Source: Berkiella sp050247135
GTDB taxonomy: Bacteria > Pseudomonadota > Gammaproteobacteria > Berkiellales > Berkiellaceae
Length of the DNA stretch: 64,000 nt
Assembly (NCBI GenBank): GCA_050247135.1
Contig: JBFWUT010000002.1
Coordinates: 1 to 64,000 of the forward strand
Direction of reading: 5' to 3'
Part shown: piece by piece, positions 44,454 through 53,832 of the stretch
Layout of the letters: each line of letters starts with the position of its first letter
Position numbering within the stretch: position 1 is the first letter of the stretch
The notes under the pieces: model-generated
What the model was told of the DNA's origin: nothing
What the model saw: only the letters and a program-made list of their open reading frames with translations
Databases searched by the model: none
Made by a program: the position numbers and the translations under genes

Positions 44454-44637
44454 AATGTCCTTACCTATAAACGCGCAATCCCTCTCAGGATAACGGCAAA
44501 ATGGCTAAAAAAATGAGGCTTCCCAAGCAAAAAAATTCCATTGCGGCGCGTCATTTTTTTAATGCTGTATGAATTATGAGTAGCAGCTATTTAGAGTTTG
44601 TGTACAATCGCCTGCAACTCTTAATAAGGAAATCCTC

Positions 44638-45816
44638 ATGGCAGATATTCATTTCGTTATCCTTTTTAACGGCACCAGTAATGATGACACCGACCCTCAT
44701 GTCACTAACATTGTTAAAATGCGTGACGGACTCAAAAGCACTGACCAGCAATTTGTTATCTACCGTGATGGGATCGGTAATGATAAAGAGTGGCGTTGGT
44801 GGTTACCGAGATTATTTGCCGAAATGACAGGCTATGGCGGTGGCTGGGTCATGCGACATGCTCATCAAGACTTGAGAAAAATTATGGCACAAGCTATCAA
44901 AGACGGCAAAATTAAAGCCGGCGATACGCTGCATTTTTCAGTGGGTGGTTTCAGCCGGGGCGCCGCAATCGCCAGACATTTTGCTAATCGCCTAGTGAAA
45001 AGAGTGACGCATGAAATGCAAAACCAATTCAAGCTAGAGGTTAATGTTAAACTGGCCTGTGAGTATCTATTCGATACTGTTGCTTCTTTTGGATTGCCCA
45101 TCAATTTATGGTTATTAGATAAAGTATTTGGGGTTCGCAATCAAGAAATCGATTTGGGTTGGGATTTTCACATCCCAGCTGGCACCAAAGCATATCATGC
45201 CGTTGCAGCAGACGAGCGCCGCAATGCTTTCACGCCCCATCTGGTGAACTTTAAACCAGGTGAAACCGAAGAGTTTTGGATGGCAGGCGATCACTCCACT
45301 ATTGGTGGCGGTCATAAGCCGCCAGCAGCGAATGATCATATGGCGGACGAAGAAACGCTGCGTTACATGGTGCGCCGTGCCCAGCAAAATGGACTGCAAT
45401 TTAAAGACGAATTTTTACAAAAATACGATATCGCTAATGAAGCTTTGCAACCCCTAGGTATTATTAAAGCACCAAGCTATCAGGAGTTGCCGCCAACTCA
45501 ACGCGGGCCACGCACAATTTACGTCAAAGAAAATGACAAACCGAGCCAACGCCCCCCCATGATTGCTGCCAGTCTTATTCAGCGTATGCAAACAGATCGC
45601 CTCTATCGTCCTGAAAATGTGTTGGCATTGAAACAAGTTGATGTTCTTAAAGACAGCGGCGAAGTGGAGTCTTACCTTCCTGCAAAAACAGCTCTACTCT
45701 GGCAAAGCGTTAATCCCAAAGGGTCTCGCTCTAGCCCTCGCCTAGCAGCACAACAAGCACCGGTTCCGACAACGTCAAACGAAGTTATCACGGGCAAAAA
45801 AGCAGCTAAAGTCTAA
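44638..45816 (+). CDS. DUF2235 alpha/beta-hydrolase-like protein
   Basis: A 392-residue protein of the DUF2235 (Tle1-like phospholipase) family. It starts HFVILFNGTSNDDTDP and has the nucleophile elbow GFSRGAAIARHFA (Ser near residue 105) and RDGIGNDKEW in the N-terminal half. Family members include phospholipase effectors of type VI secretion. Here there is no VgrG, PAAR or immunity gene nearby, and no signal peptide. The C-terminal ~120 residues are not recognised. AAGGAAATC precedes the ATG. A host- or competitor-directed lipase is possible (inference). Confidence 0.8.
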   Translation: MADIHFVILFNGTSNDDTDPHVTNIVKMRDGLKSTDQQFVIYRDGIGNDKEWRWWLPRLFAEMTGYGGGWVMRHAHQDLRKIMAQAIKDGKIKAGDTLHFSVGGFSRGAAIARHFANRLVKRVTHEMQNQFKLEVNVKLACEYLFDTVASFGLPINLWLLDKVFGVRNQEIDLGWDFHIPAGTKAYHAVAADERRNAFTPHLVNFKPGETEEFWMAGDHSTIGGGHKPPAANDHMADEETLRYMVRRAQQNGLQFKDEFLQKYDIANEALQPLGIIKAPSYQELPPTQRGPRTIYVKENDKPSQRPPMIAASLIQRMQTDRLYRPENVLALKQVDVLKDSGEVESYLPAKTALLWQSVNPKGSRSSPRLAAQQAPVPTTSNEVITGKKAAKV

Positions 45817-45869
45817 AAGACTTCTATAATGGATACTAATTGATTGATTAGTATCCATTGAGGAACGAT

Positions 45870-46577
45870 ATGAAAAAAACTACCCTGCTTGTTATCTTGA
45901 ACCTGTTATTTTTTCCTCATACGCTCTTAGCCAAAGAAACCGCTTCTACCTATTCTTCCGACGTACGGACCTTTGTTGAATTAATGGTTAATGATAACAA
46001 CAAACATGTCTCAGGCATTGCCAAGGAAGACTTCAAAGCACTCAAAGAGGGGCAAAGCCCGCGCGCTACCGTAGTGGCTTGTTCTGATTCACGAGTGCAA
46101 ACCACTGCTTTTAATGAAAACCCTATGAACGATCTGTTCTTTATTCGTAACATTGGCAACCAAATCAAAAGTGCCGAAGGCTCAGTTGAATATGGCATTA
46201 ATCATTTGCATACTCCTGTGCTGCTCATTATTGGACACTCGCATTGTGGCGCTATTAAAGCCGCGCTAGATGATTACAGCAAAGAATCCAAAGCCATTCG
46301 CCAAGAACTGGATAATTTACATTTACCTAAATCCAGTGACTGGAACCAGGGCGTAGTCGAAAACGTCAATCAACAAGTCGACTTTGCGATAAAAAAATTC
46401 AAAGACAAAATTGCTAAAAAAGAACTGATGGTGATTGGCGCAGTTTATGACTTTAGCGATGATTATGATCAAGGACATGGACGGCTTATTCTCACCAATA
46501 TTAATGGCGTGAGTAATGTTGATAAACTCAAAGCCGACCCTGTGGTGAAAGGATTAGAGGTTCATACCCTTAAGTAA
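45870..46577 (+). CDS. Periplasmic beta-class carbonic anhydrase
   Basis: A 235-residue protein with a signal peptide (MKKTTLLVILNLLFFPHTLLA). Zinc ligands are present: CSDSR (Cys and the Asp/Arg pair) and HSHCGA (His and Cys). It interconverts CO2 and bicarbonate, here outside the cytoplasm. GAGGAAC precedes the ATG at 45870; a TTG four codons earlier is less likely. A His-rich exported protein that could bind metal lies 0.8 kb away. Its 3' end overlaps the next gene convergently by eight bases. Confidence 0.92.
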   Translation: MKKTTLLVILNLLFFPHTLLAKETASTYSSDVRTFVELMVNDNNKHVSGIAKEDFKALKEGQSPRATVVACSDSRVQTTAFNENPMNDLFFIRNIGNQIKSAEGSVEYGINHLHTPVLLIIGHSHCGAIKAALDDYSKESKAIRQELDNLHLPKSSDWNQGVVENVNQQVDFAIKKFKDKIAKKELMVIGAVYDFSDDYDQGHGRLILTNINGVSNVDKLKADPVVKGLEVHTLK

Positions 46578-47103
46578 GTCTTTTAGACGTAGCAGCGGTC
46601 ATTGTGCATTCCACATTGGCTGCTGCTTGTTCCTCTTGGAAGCGTTGTAGTAGTATTTTTTTCCAATGTAACACGGGCGGTTTTTCGACCTTCACAGCAA
46701 AATCCTCAATAGGCAACTCAACTTTAATCGTTGGATCTCCTAGCTCAACCAATTTTTCCTGACACGCTTTAATTTCATTTTTATCTTTATACGTTAACAA
46801 CGCTTGGCGCACTTGCAAACGGGCTTGTGCGTAATACAAATCTGCGTTTGGCACATCTTGATCGGTTAATTGGTTCGCTCTTTCAATATTAGACATCGCC
46901 AAATTCCAGTAGGCATCGCCCTTTTCATCAGGAGTCGCAAATTTCGACTGTTCTAATAAGCGCACTAATAAACCATATTGCAAAATAGCCCCAGTAAAAT
47001 ACCCTTCTTTAAAGCACTCTTGCGCATTTAATAGAACATCATCGATAGCTTGGCGCTGTTGTATTTTGCGCTTGTTGGCACTCTTAATACTGGTTTTTGG
47101 CAT
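46570..47103 (-). CDS. Hypothetical TPR-like protein
   Basis: A 177-residue soluble protein starting MPKTSIKSANKRKIQQRQAI. Helical pairs such as CFKEGYFTGAILQYGLLVRLL and DAYWNLAMSNIERANQL look like tetratricopeptide repeats (about residues 25-115). The tail is Val/Pro-rich and not recognised. I use the ATG at 47103; a longer reading adds a hydrophobic stretch without a ribosome site. Partner unknown. Confidence 0.6.
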   Translation of the reverse strand: MPKTSIKSANKRKIQQRQAIDDVLLNAQECFKEGYFTGAILQYGLLVRLLEQSKFATPDEKGDAYWNLAMSNIERANQLTDQDVPNADLYYAQARLQVRQALLTYKDKNEIKACQEKLVELGDPTIKVELPIEDFAVKVEKPPVLHWKKILLQRFQEEQAAANVECTMTAATSKRLT

Positions 47104-47423
47104 TCGTTTTACCCTACTACATAAAAGCGTAAATCCAAAGAATGCTATCAAACATAATTTGCAGGATCAACCACGCTCGTCTGATTTTGAAAATGCTGAC
47201 TCGTGTATTTTCGCCTATTTTTTTACGAAAAAAATTCAATTACCCAGATTGCGCTTTTAAAGCAGCCCTTATATGATTGGCACAATAAAAACCGCTAAAA
47301 AAATTCAGAAAACTCATCCAACGTTCCTTAATAACCCAAACACACCTTAAGCGCATAAAAAAACACATGACGAAAAATGAGCGTAGCGGGTGAATAACAA
47401 CTGTCATACCCAAAGGGGGATCT
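47104..47423. other. Intergenic gap, 320 bases
   Basis: No convincing gene. It should hold promoters for the TPR-like gene (minus) and the His-rich gene (plus). A 110-codon reverse ORF overlapping the His-rich gene looks like a shadow. Confidence 0.4.
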
Positions 47424-47819
47424 ATGATAAGAATGATTGTAATCAGTGCCTTAATTCTGGGAACCAGCGTTTGCCAGGCAGTCACTATCGGAGCGCAACA
47501 GAGTGACGCGCCTCGCAGCGAGCACCGTGTCGTGCAAAAGAATGCACCTAAGAAAGTAATCAAAAGAACCACTATTAAAAGAAAGAAGGCAGCGCCTATT
47601 AATGAAACGGTGAAAGTGAAACATCACCATCACCACTATCATCATTACCACCACCCAAGACAAGAAAGATATGTGGAGCGTGTCGTCGTTAGGAGGCCAG
47701 GATGTCACCGACAAGTGTATTATCACCCTTATCGGCAACCTGTTCGCGTAACACAATCTCGTGTTTTCTATCCCGCTCAACCAATGTCGGGAGCCGGCCT
47801 ACATTTCGTCCTTCGCTGA
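47424..47819 (+). CDS. Exported His-rich basic protein
   Basis: A 131-residue protein with a signal peptide (MIRMIVISALILGTSVCQAV). It is strongly basic and carries the histidine cluster HHHHHYHHYHH near residue 67, followed by Arg/Val- and Tyr/Pro-rich segments. AAAGGGGG lies just before the ATG, so translation looks strong. Such a cluster could bind Ni, Cu or Zn in the periplasm. No family recognised. It overlaps the convergent helicase gene by 21 bases. Confidence 0.65.
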   Translation: MIRMIVISALILGTSVCQAVTIGAQQSDAPRSEHRVVQKNAPKKVIKRTTIKRKKAAPINETVKVKHHHHHYHHYHHPRQERYVERVVVRRPGCHRQVYYHPYRQPVRVTQSRVFYPAQPMSGAGLHFVLR

Positions 47820-49742
47820 AGCAAAACGTGAGGCGCCACTGTAAGCCACGGTGGCGCGTTTTTTGCGAACACCCTCACCGGCCTTGGGATTGACGTATTC
47901 ACGTCTGGCACTTGTGCCTTCTGGCTTTTTGCCTCTGAAAGATTTTGGTGCGGAATCGCTTTCGCTTTTAGACCGATAGCTTCTTTGTACTGAACCTTCA
48001 GATTTAGCACGATAAGGTCTTTCTGATGAACCTTCAGATTTAGCGCGATAAGGTCTTTCTGATGAACCTTCAGATTTAGCGCGATAAGGTCTTTCTGATG
48101 AACCTTCAGATTTAGCACGATAAGGTCTTTCTGATGAACCTTCAGATTTAGCGCGATAAGATCTTTCTGATGAACCTTCAGATTTAGCGCGATAAGATCT
48201 TTCTGATGAACCTTCAGATTTGCTACGATAAGGTCTTTCTGATGAACCTTCAGATTTGCCACGATAAGATCTTTCTGATGAACCCTCACTTCTCGCACGG
48301 TAGGGTCTTTCTGATGAACCCTCACTTCTCGCACGGTAGGGTCTTTCTGATGAACCCTCACTTCTCGCACGGTAGGGTCTTTCTGATGAACCCTCACTTC
48401 TCGCACGGTAAGGTCTTTCTGATGAGCCTTCACTTCTAGCACGATAGGGTCTTTCTGAGGAACCTTCAGATTTGCCGCGATAACCTCTGGATTCCCCGTC
48501 TTGGTCGCGCTGCGAAGGGTAACGTCTGGATTCACCGTTCGATTTACCTTTGTAGCCGCCACGATTATCATCGCGTTTCCCTTGATATCCGCCTCTTCTG
48601 CCATCACTTTTACCACCACGTGAAGGGGCTCTGCGATACTGGCTTTCCGTTTCTTCACCCGCGTGGATCAAACGGTGAATAGCTTTCCACTTATGACGCT
48701 CTTCTGGCGATACAAATGACAAAGCAAACCCAGTCATTCCCGCACGTCCAGTACGACCAATACGGTGAATATAGTCCTCTGGGCACTGGGGCAAATCATA
48801 ATTCACTACATGCATGATATGTGGGATATCAAGACCACGAGCAGCGATATCAGTTGCAACGAGAATTCGACACTTATTATTACGAAACTCTCTGATCACT
48901 CGATCTCTTCTGCGCTGATTGAGATCGCCATGGATCGCATCCGCTGCATGATCTTTTTCTTGTAATTTTTCAGCCAACCTATCAGCACTAATTTTGGTTT
49001 TGACAAAAATAATGACAGAACCTTCTCGCTCATCTAAAGCGCTTAATAAGGTTGAGAATTTGTTACCTGAAGAAACTTGCACAGTTTCTTGTTTGATTTG
49101 ACGGCTAGGTTCCGTGGTTGAGCCAATCGCAATCCGTTTCGCATCTAAGGCTAAGTATTTTTTAGACAATTTCACAATAGCTTGTGGCAAAGTGGCCGAG
49201 AACAATAAGGTTTGGCGTTCACTTTGTAAATGAGTGAGGATGGTCTCAATATCTTGGCTGAACCCCATGTCCAGCATCCTGTCGGTTTCATCTAAGACTA
49301 AGTATTTAACCGATTGCAAATGTAAAGTTCTGCGCTGTAAATGATCTAAAATGCGTCCTGGTGTGCCAATAATAATACGAGGACGTCTTTTCAAAGCCGC
49401 AAATTGCTTAAAGATAGGCTCTCCCCCTATCAAGAGGGCCAAATTCAGTGAACGGATCCGTTTGATCAATTGTAATGCGGTGTCTTTTACCTGAGTAGCC
49501 AACTCACGCGTGGGCGTTAAAATGAGGATGCTGTCATCGGTGCTTTGTTCTAATTTACTAATAATAGGCAGTAAATATGCCATCGTTTTGCCAGTGCCTG
49601 TTTGAGCAGAGGCTAGTAGATCGGTGCCTTCAAGGATGGGGGGGATCGCTTCTACCTGAATAGGTGTAGGTACAGTAATGCCCATTTGATCCAAAGATTG
49701 CAATAGGACAGCAGGCAGCCCGAACGCATTAAAATTTTGCAT
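47799..49742 (-). CDS. DEAD-box RNA helicase with long Arg/Ser/Gly repeat tail
   Basis: A 647-residue helicase. The core (about 1-370) has the Q motif VPTPIQ, Walker A AQTGTGKT, motif II as DETD (Thr for the usual Ala), SAT in LLFSATLP and HRIGRTGRAG. An RGG-rich stretch (GGKSDGRRGGYQGK) follows, then 14 tandem 12-residue repeats SEGSSERPYRA(R/K) and a basic end. The tail probably binds RNA loosely. It lies downstream of a cold-shock gene, with a terminator-like hairpin ending next to its ribosome site (GGAAA). Cold-adaptation RNA unwinding is the likely role. The ATG at 49742 is preferred over a TTG at 49754. Confidence 0.9.
   Translation of the reverse strand: MQNFNAFGLPAVLLQSLDQMGITVPTPIQVEAIPPILEGTDLLASAQTGTGKTMAYLLPIISKLEQSTDDSILILTPTRELATQVKDTALQLIKRIRSLNLALLIGGEPIFKQFAALKRRPRIIIGTPGRILDHLQRRTLHLQSVKYLVLDETDRMLDMGFSQDIETILTHLQSERQTLLFSATLPQAIVKLSKKYLALDAKRIAIGSTTEPSRQIKQETVQVSSGNKFSTLLSALDEREGSVIIFVKTKISADRLAEKLQEKDHAADAIHGDLNQRRRDRVIREFRNNKCRILVATDIAARGLDIPHIMHVVNYDLPQCPEDYIHRIGRTGRAGMTGFALSFVSPEERHKWKAIHRLIHAGEETESQYRRAPSRGGKSDGRRGGYQGKRDDNRGGYKGKSNGESRRYPSQRDQDGESRGYRGKSEGSSERPYRARSEGSSERPYRARSEGSSERPYRARSEGSSERPYRARSEGSSERPYRARSEGSSERSYRGKSEGSSERPYRSKSEGSSERSYRAKSEGSSERSYRAKSEGSSERPYRAKSEGSSERPYRAKSEGSSERPYRAKSEGSSERPYRAKSEGSVQRSYRSKSESDSAPKSFRGKKPEGTSARREYVNPKAGEGVRKKRATVAYSGASRFASAKDEM
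47967..48470 (-). repeat. Fourteen tandem 36-bp coding repeats in the helicase tail
   Basis: Fourteen in-frame 36-bp units encode SEGSSER(P/S)YR(A/G/S)(R/K). Two sub-blocks differ in DNA: the promoter-proximal block ends in AR codons and the distal block in AK codons, each nearly uniform. This indicates separate recent expansions. The repeat length keeps several other frames open as well. Confidence 0.93.
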
Positions 49743-49750
49743 AATAATTT

Positions 49751-49792
49751 CCAAAAAATTAAAGCGCTGCTGTCACTGAGGTAGCAGCGCTT
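49751..49792 (-). terminator. Terminator/attenuator between csp and helicase
   Basis: AAGCGCTGCT and AGCAGCGCTT form a perfect 10-bp stem with an 11-base loop. On the minus strand the next bases are TAATTTTTTGG. The T-run ends at the helicase ribosome site, so helicase mRNA must read through this hairpin. Confidence 0.8.
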
Positions 49793-49832
49793 GAAGATGA
49801 TGTGGCAAGATGTGCTAGGGGTTAGCTAGTTA

Positions 49833-50039
49833 TCAGTCAATCGTCTTAAGATTTACAGCAGAGACTTTACCTTTGCTGGTTTCTAGTTCGAAACTGAGGC
49901 GTTGACCTTCTTTCAAGGCTTGGAGCCCTGAATTTTGTACCGCGCTGATGTGAACAAATACGTCTTTGTCACCTTGATCTTGCTGAATAAACCCATATCC
50001 TTTAGTAGGATTGAACCATTTCACGATTCCAGTAGGCAT
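49833..50039 (-). CDS. CspA-family cold-shock protein
   Basis: A 68-residue OB-fold protein. RNP1 is KGYGFI and RNP2 VFVHIS, with the usual start TGIVKWFNPTKG. Such proteins bind single-stranded RNA, melt hairpins and can prevent termination. It has a consensus-like promoter and a leader of about 129 nt, as in cold-induced csp genes. Which paralogue (cspA, C, D, E) cannot be told. Confidence 0.95.
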   Translation of the reverse strand: MPTGIVKWFNPTKGYGFIQQDQGDKDVFVHISAVQNSGLQALKEGQRLSFELETSKGKVSAVNLKTID

Positions 50040-50174
50040 TGAGATTCCTCGTTATAGTCAAATTTATGTGTAAGTACTAAGAGTTATTGATGGCTTATAA
50101 AAGACCCAAACTCTTTGACAGACACTAAAATCTAACGATAGGCGTATGCTAAGAGTTTTATCAAACTCACTAGA

Positions 50175-50203
50175 ATCGTACACACAATAAATACACATGT
50201 CAA
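50175..50203 (-). promoter_or_regulatory. csp promoter with long leader
   Basis: On the minus strand, TTGACA (50203-50198) and TACGAT (50180-50175) are 17 bases apart, with TG at the end of the spacer. Transcription would begin near 50168, giving a leader of about 129 nt. AAACTCTT/AAGAGTTT segments in the leader (50150-50157 and 50109-50116) can pair. Confidence 0.6.
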
Positions 50204-50237
50204 TTCTCAAAGCTCAAAACTATTTAGTTTTCTTAAT

Positions 50238-53200
50238 TTAAGCCAAAAACTGGTTCTTGAGCAGCTGTGAAATGGCAACGTAGTCTACCTTTCCGCTACC
50301 CAGTACCGGTAGTTTATCTATGACATGAATCAGTTTCGGGGCCACCAGCTCTGAAATCCCATTGGCCTTAGCATAACGGATAATATCTGATTTATCGGCG
50401 TTTTGCTGGGTCGTCACTAACACCAATTGCTCACCTTTTTTCTCGTCGGGTATAGTAACAACGGCGTGCATCGCCTCAGGCCAGAGTTTATCCAGCATCA
50501 GCTCCACAAAAGTTAAGGAAATCATCTCGCCGCCAATTTTAGCAAAACGTTTGGCGCGTCCCTTGATGGTGATATAACCTTCCTGATCAATATCAACGAT
50601 GTCCCCCGTATCATACCAACCATCAATGGGAGCTTGAATAACGCCAGGATTATCATAAAACATATATCCCAACATGATGTTTGGCCCTTTTACACTAAGG
50701 CGCCCCCCTTCAACATCAGGCACGGCTTCCAAGGAACGCTGCATTCCCGGCATCATTTGGCCGACTGATCCTGGCTTATTATGCATCGGCGTATTCACAG
50801 CAATCACAGGCGAGGTTTCTGTGGCACCATAACCTTCAAATATTCTCACACCAAATTTGTCTGCCCATATACGGCGATTCTCTTCACGTAGTTTTTCCGC
50901 GCCGGCAAACACATAACGAATACTATAAAAATCATAAGCATTGGCATAGCGCGCATAACCCGCTAAAAAGGTATTGGTGCCAAATAAAATCGTTGCATTA
51001 ATATCATAAGCAAGCTCTGGAATAACACGATAATGCAGGGGGGATGGATAAAAGAAGACTTTCATGCCATAAAGAATCGGCAATATGGTTCCCGCTGTTA
51101 AACCAAATGAATGAAACATCGGCAATGCATTTAATACAATATCAATAGGGCTAAAATCTACTCGACTCGCCATCTGGCTCTTATTGGCCTGGATGTTACG
51201 ACTACTTAATACCACCGCTTTAGGGGTGCCTTCCGAGCCTGAGGTAAATAAAATTACGGCCGGTAACTCTGCATCTTTGGGTTCGGGTATGAAGCCAAAT
51301 AATTTAGGAAAACGCGATGCCAACAGCGCGTATAGCTTGTCAAAGACGGTAACTTGTTTACGCAAATCTTCTAAATAGACAATTTTTATTCCCTTTTCGA
51401 CTAAAGCATCCACCATCCCTTGCAATTTTGCAGCATTAACAAAAGCCCGCGCAGTGCAAACCACTTTAATCTGTGCAGTATGTGCGGCTAATACCACATT
51501 ATGCGTGCCGGTTGAAAAATTCAATAAAGCCACGACACGCTGGTAGGCTAATAAACCAAAAAAGGATACTACTGTGGCTGATAAATTGGGTAACAACAAT
51601 CCTACTGCCTCTTGCTTAGTCGTCATGGCGGCCAATTTTTTGCCAAGAGCAATACTCCCCATAATTAAACGGTTATAGGTCAGCGGCTGCCTATTCACAT
51701 CCTCTACTATTTTATGCGATCCCCCATGAATGCTTCTTGCCTGCACGAGTCCCTGAAATAAGCTGACATTAAAGTTATTACCAAGAAAGAGTGTGTTAGC
51801 CATGATCTGATAAAGCTGCTCTCCAATTTTTTGCCGGCGGTTTCGACCACTCAACTTACTTTCAACTATCATTTTTTCTGGCGAAAATAGTGTTAAGGTG
51901 ATTTTAGGAAACCACTTAATATGTACCCGCCCTTTCAAGCGGGAAAAAGGTGAATATTGTGCCCCTTCTATGAGAATCGGCAAAATGACAGCATCTGCTT
52001 TATCTGCTATTAGCCCAGGGCCTTCATAAATTTTCATTAAGGCGCCCGTAACAGTAATCCGCCCTTCAGGAAAGATCACTAAATGCTTACCCTGCTTTAC
52101 ATACTTAATAATGGTTTTAAGCGAGAAGGGATTAGCTGGCTCAATACCGAAGATCTCTACAAATAACTTAACGGGTCTTACCCACCATTTATTTAAATAA
52201 CCACTATACATTGCAAATGACACTTTCCCTGGCAAGAATGCCGCAAGCAATACAGCATCTAAAAAAGAAGTATGATTTGGCGCTATAACCACTCGGTCTC
52301 CACTTTTGTCATAATTTTCTAAACCCTTAACCTCAACCCGGTATAAAAAGTGTAAAACCATCCGCAAAATGGACTTAACAAGCGCACCAGGCAATAAACG
52401 GCAACTTTGCACCATCACAACTAAATTTATTAAGGCCATCGTCAGAAAGATCTGAGGAATTGTAAAATTGATTTTTAAAAGCAACATCACCAATAACGCA
52501 GCGCCAGACATAAAAAGGGCATTCATAATATTGTTACTGGCAATGACTCGCGCTTTATGAGACTCTTCTGAACGATGCTGCAAAATAGCATATAAGGGGA
52601 CAATATACAGGCCACCGCAAAAAGCTATTGCAAAAACATCAAACAAAATGCGCCAATGTGCGGGATGCTGTAGAAACTGCCATGGTGTTAATAAGCTAGC
52701 GGGGTTAACGTGGCTTAGGGCATACAAGGTTGCATAATACAAATCAATCGTAAAAATCGACATACCGAGTGCACTTAAGGGCACAAAGGTCGCCTCAATG
52801 CGTCCTTTGAGAAGCCGATTACAAAACATAGAGCCAATGCCCACGCCGATGGAAAAAAGCGCAAGGAATAATACAAAGACTTGCTCATTTCCTTTAATGA
52901 AATCCTTCGCGTAATTGGGGAATTCCGCCAGGAACACAAAACCGATGAGCCAAAACCAGGAAATACCCAAAATACTGAGAAAGATATCTTTTGACTGCTG
53001 TGAAAATTTGACTATCGCCACGGTTTCTTTAACAACGTAAAAAGAGATCGCCAGGTTAGGTGCGGGTGGCTGTGCTTTAGGAATAAAACAACTGCTGACA
53101 AACCCTAAAATGGCAAACAGTAGTATGGCGGCACTAATTGCGTAAATCCCATGAGGCAGCACGACTAGTATTACGCCCAAAATATTACCCAGCAAAATAG

Positions 53201-53669
53201 CCAGAAAGGTTCCCATTTCAATGAGTGCCGTCCCTCCCACCAACTCATCTTCTGCTAAATGCGCTGGCAAGATACTGTATTTTAACGGACCAAAGAAAGT
53301 AGCTTGCACACCTAGTAAAAACAATACCGTCATTAATAACATAATATTATGCAGAACAAACCCTAAAGCACCCAACGCCATAAGGATGATTTCAGCTAAT
53401 TTAATGATTCTAATGAGTTTAGCTTTTTCGTACTTATCCGCTAAGGCGCCTGCCAGAGCCGAAAAAATAAACATCGGCACGATTAATAAGCAACCCGCCA
53501 AGGTGACTAAGATTTCGTGCTTTACTGGCAGCTCATTGACTAAAACAAAAGTGATGAGCACAACAAGCGCATTTTTAAACAAGTTATCATTAAATGCTCC
53601 CAGGAATTGGGTAATAAATAACGGCAAAAAGCGCTTTTGGGAAAGTAACAAAAATTGATTATGATACAT
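50238..53669 (-). CDS. aas: Fused lysophospholipid transporter, acyltransferase and acyl-ACP synthetase
   Basis: An 1143-residue three-part protein. Residues 1-400 are an LplT-like major-facilitator transporter (start FLPLFITQFLGAFNDNLFKN). About 430-620 is a PlsC-type acyltransferase (NHTSFLD and FPEGRITVTG). About 650-1143 is an AMP-forming acyl-ACP synthetase (ILFTSGSEGTPKAV near 808, then GYGATETSP). It imports lysophospholipids such as lyso-PE and reacylates them at the inner membrane. In E. coli the transporter is a separate gene; a fusion like this is seen in other gammaproteobacteria. It could also salvage host lipids. Confidence 0.94.
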   Translation of the reverse strand: MYHNQFLLLSQKRFLPLFITQFLGAFNDNLFKNALVVLITFVLVNELPVKHEILVTLAGCLLIVPMFIFSALAGALADKYEKAKLIRIIKLAEIILMALGALGFVLHNIMLLMTVLFLLGVQATFFGPLKYSILPAHLAEDELVGGTALIEMGTFLAILLGNILGVILVVLPHGIYAISAAILLFAILGFVSSCFIPKAQPPAPNLAISFYVVKETVAIVKFSQQSKDIFLSILGISWFWLIGFVFLAEFPNYAKDFIKGNEQVFVLFLALFSIGVGIGSMFCNRLLKGRIEATFVPLSALGMSIFTIDLYYATLYALSHVNPASLLTPWQFLQHPAHWRILFDVFAIAFCGGLYIVPLYAILQHRSEESHKARVIASNNIMNALFMSGAALLVMLLLKINFTIPQIFLTMALINLVVMVQSCRLLPGALVKSILRMVLHFLYRVEVKGLENYDKSGDRVVIAPNHTSFLDAVLLAAFLPGKVSFAMYSGYLNKWWVRPVKLFVEIFGIEPANPFSLKTIIKYVKQGKHLVIFPEGRITVTGALMKIYEGPGLIADKADAVILPILIEGAQYSPFSRLKGRVHIKWFPKITLTLFSPEKMIVESKLSGRNRRQKIGEQLYQIMANTLFLGNNFNVSLFQGLVQARSIHGGSHKIVEDVNRQPLTYNRLIMGSIALGKKLAAMTTKQEAVGLLLPNLSATVVSFFGLLAYQRVVALLNFSTGTHNVVLAAHTAQIKVVCTARAFVNAAKLQGMVDALVEKGIKIVYLEDLRKQVTVFDKLYALLASRFPKLFGFIPEPKDAELPAVILFTSGSEGTPKAVVLSSRNIQANKSQMASRVDFSPIDIVLNALPMFHSFGLTAGTILPILYGMKVFFYPSPLHYRVIPELAYDINATILFGTNTFLAGYARYANAYDFYSIRYVFAGAEKLREENRRIWADKFGVRIFEGYGATETSPVIAVNTPMHNKPGSVGQMMPGMQRSLEAVPDVEGGRLSVKGPNIMLGYMFYDNPGVIQAPIDGWYDTGDIVDIDQEGYITIKGRAKRFAKIGGEMISLTFVELMLDKLWPEAMHAVVTIPDEKKGEQLVLVTTQQNADKSDIIRYAKANGISELVAPKLIHVIDKLPVLGSGKVDYVAISQLLKNQFLA

Positions 53670-53832
53670 AAAATCCAGTGCCTATACACGATTTTGATAA
53701 CATCATCAATCTATTTATCGACAAGCGCTTATCGTCCAGTTAGCCCTTTAGTCGGGCGCTCTGTGTACAAAGCCAGTCGCCATGGTATGTTGCGTGTAAT
53801 GCAATTTGAGGGTTAATCCTCTGGAGTCAACG

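Noticed and set aside
47240..47572. A 110-codon reverse ORF
   Set aside because: Overlaps the start of the His-rich exported gene, which has AAAGGGGG before its ATG; the reverse frame looks like a shadow.
48206..48439. Forward ORF with MNLQICYDKVF repeats
   Set aside because: Antisense shadow of the helicase repeats, kept open by the repeat period.
47777..48658. A 293-codon reverse ORF with KVHQKDLI-type repeats overlapping the helicase tail
   Set aside because: It is the same 36-bp tandem repeats read in another frame. The helicase frame carries the conserved core and explains the repeats.
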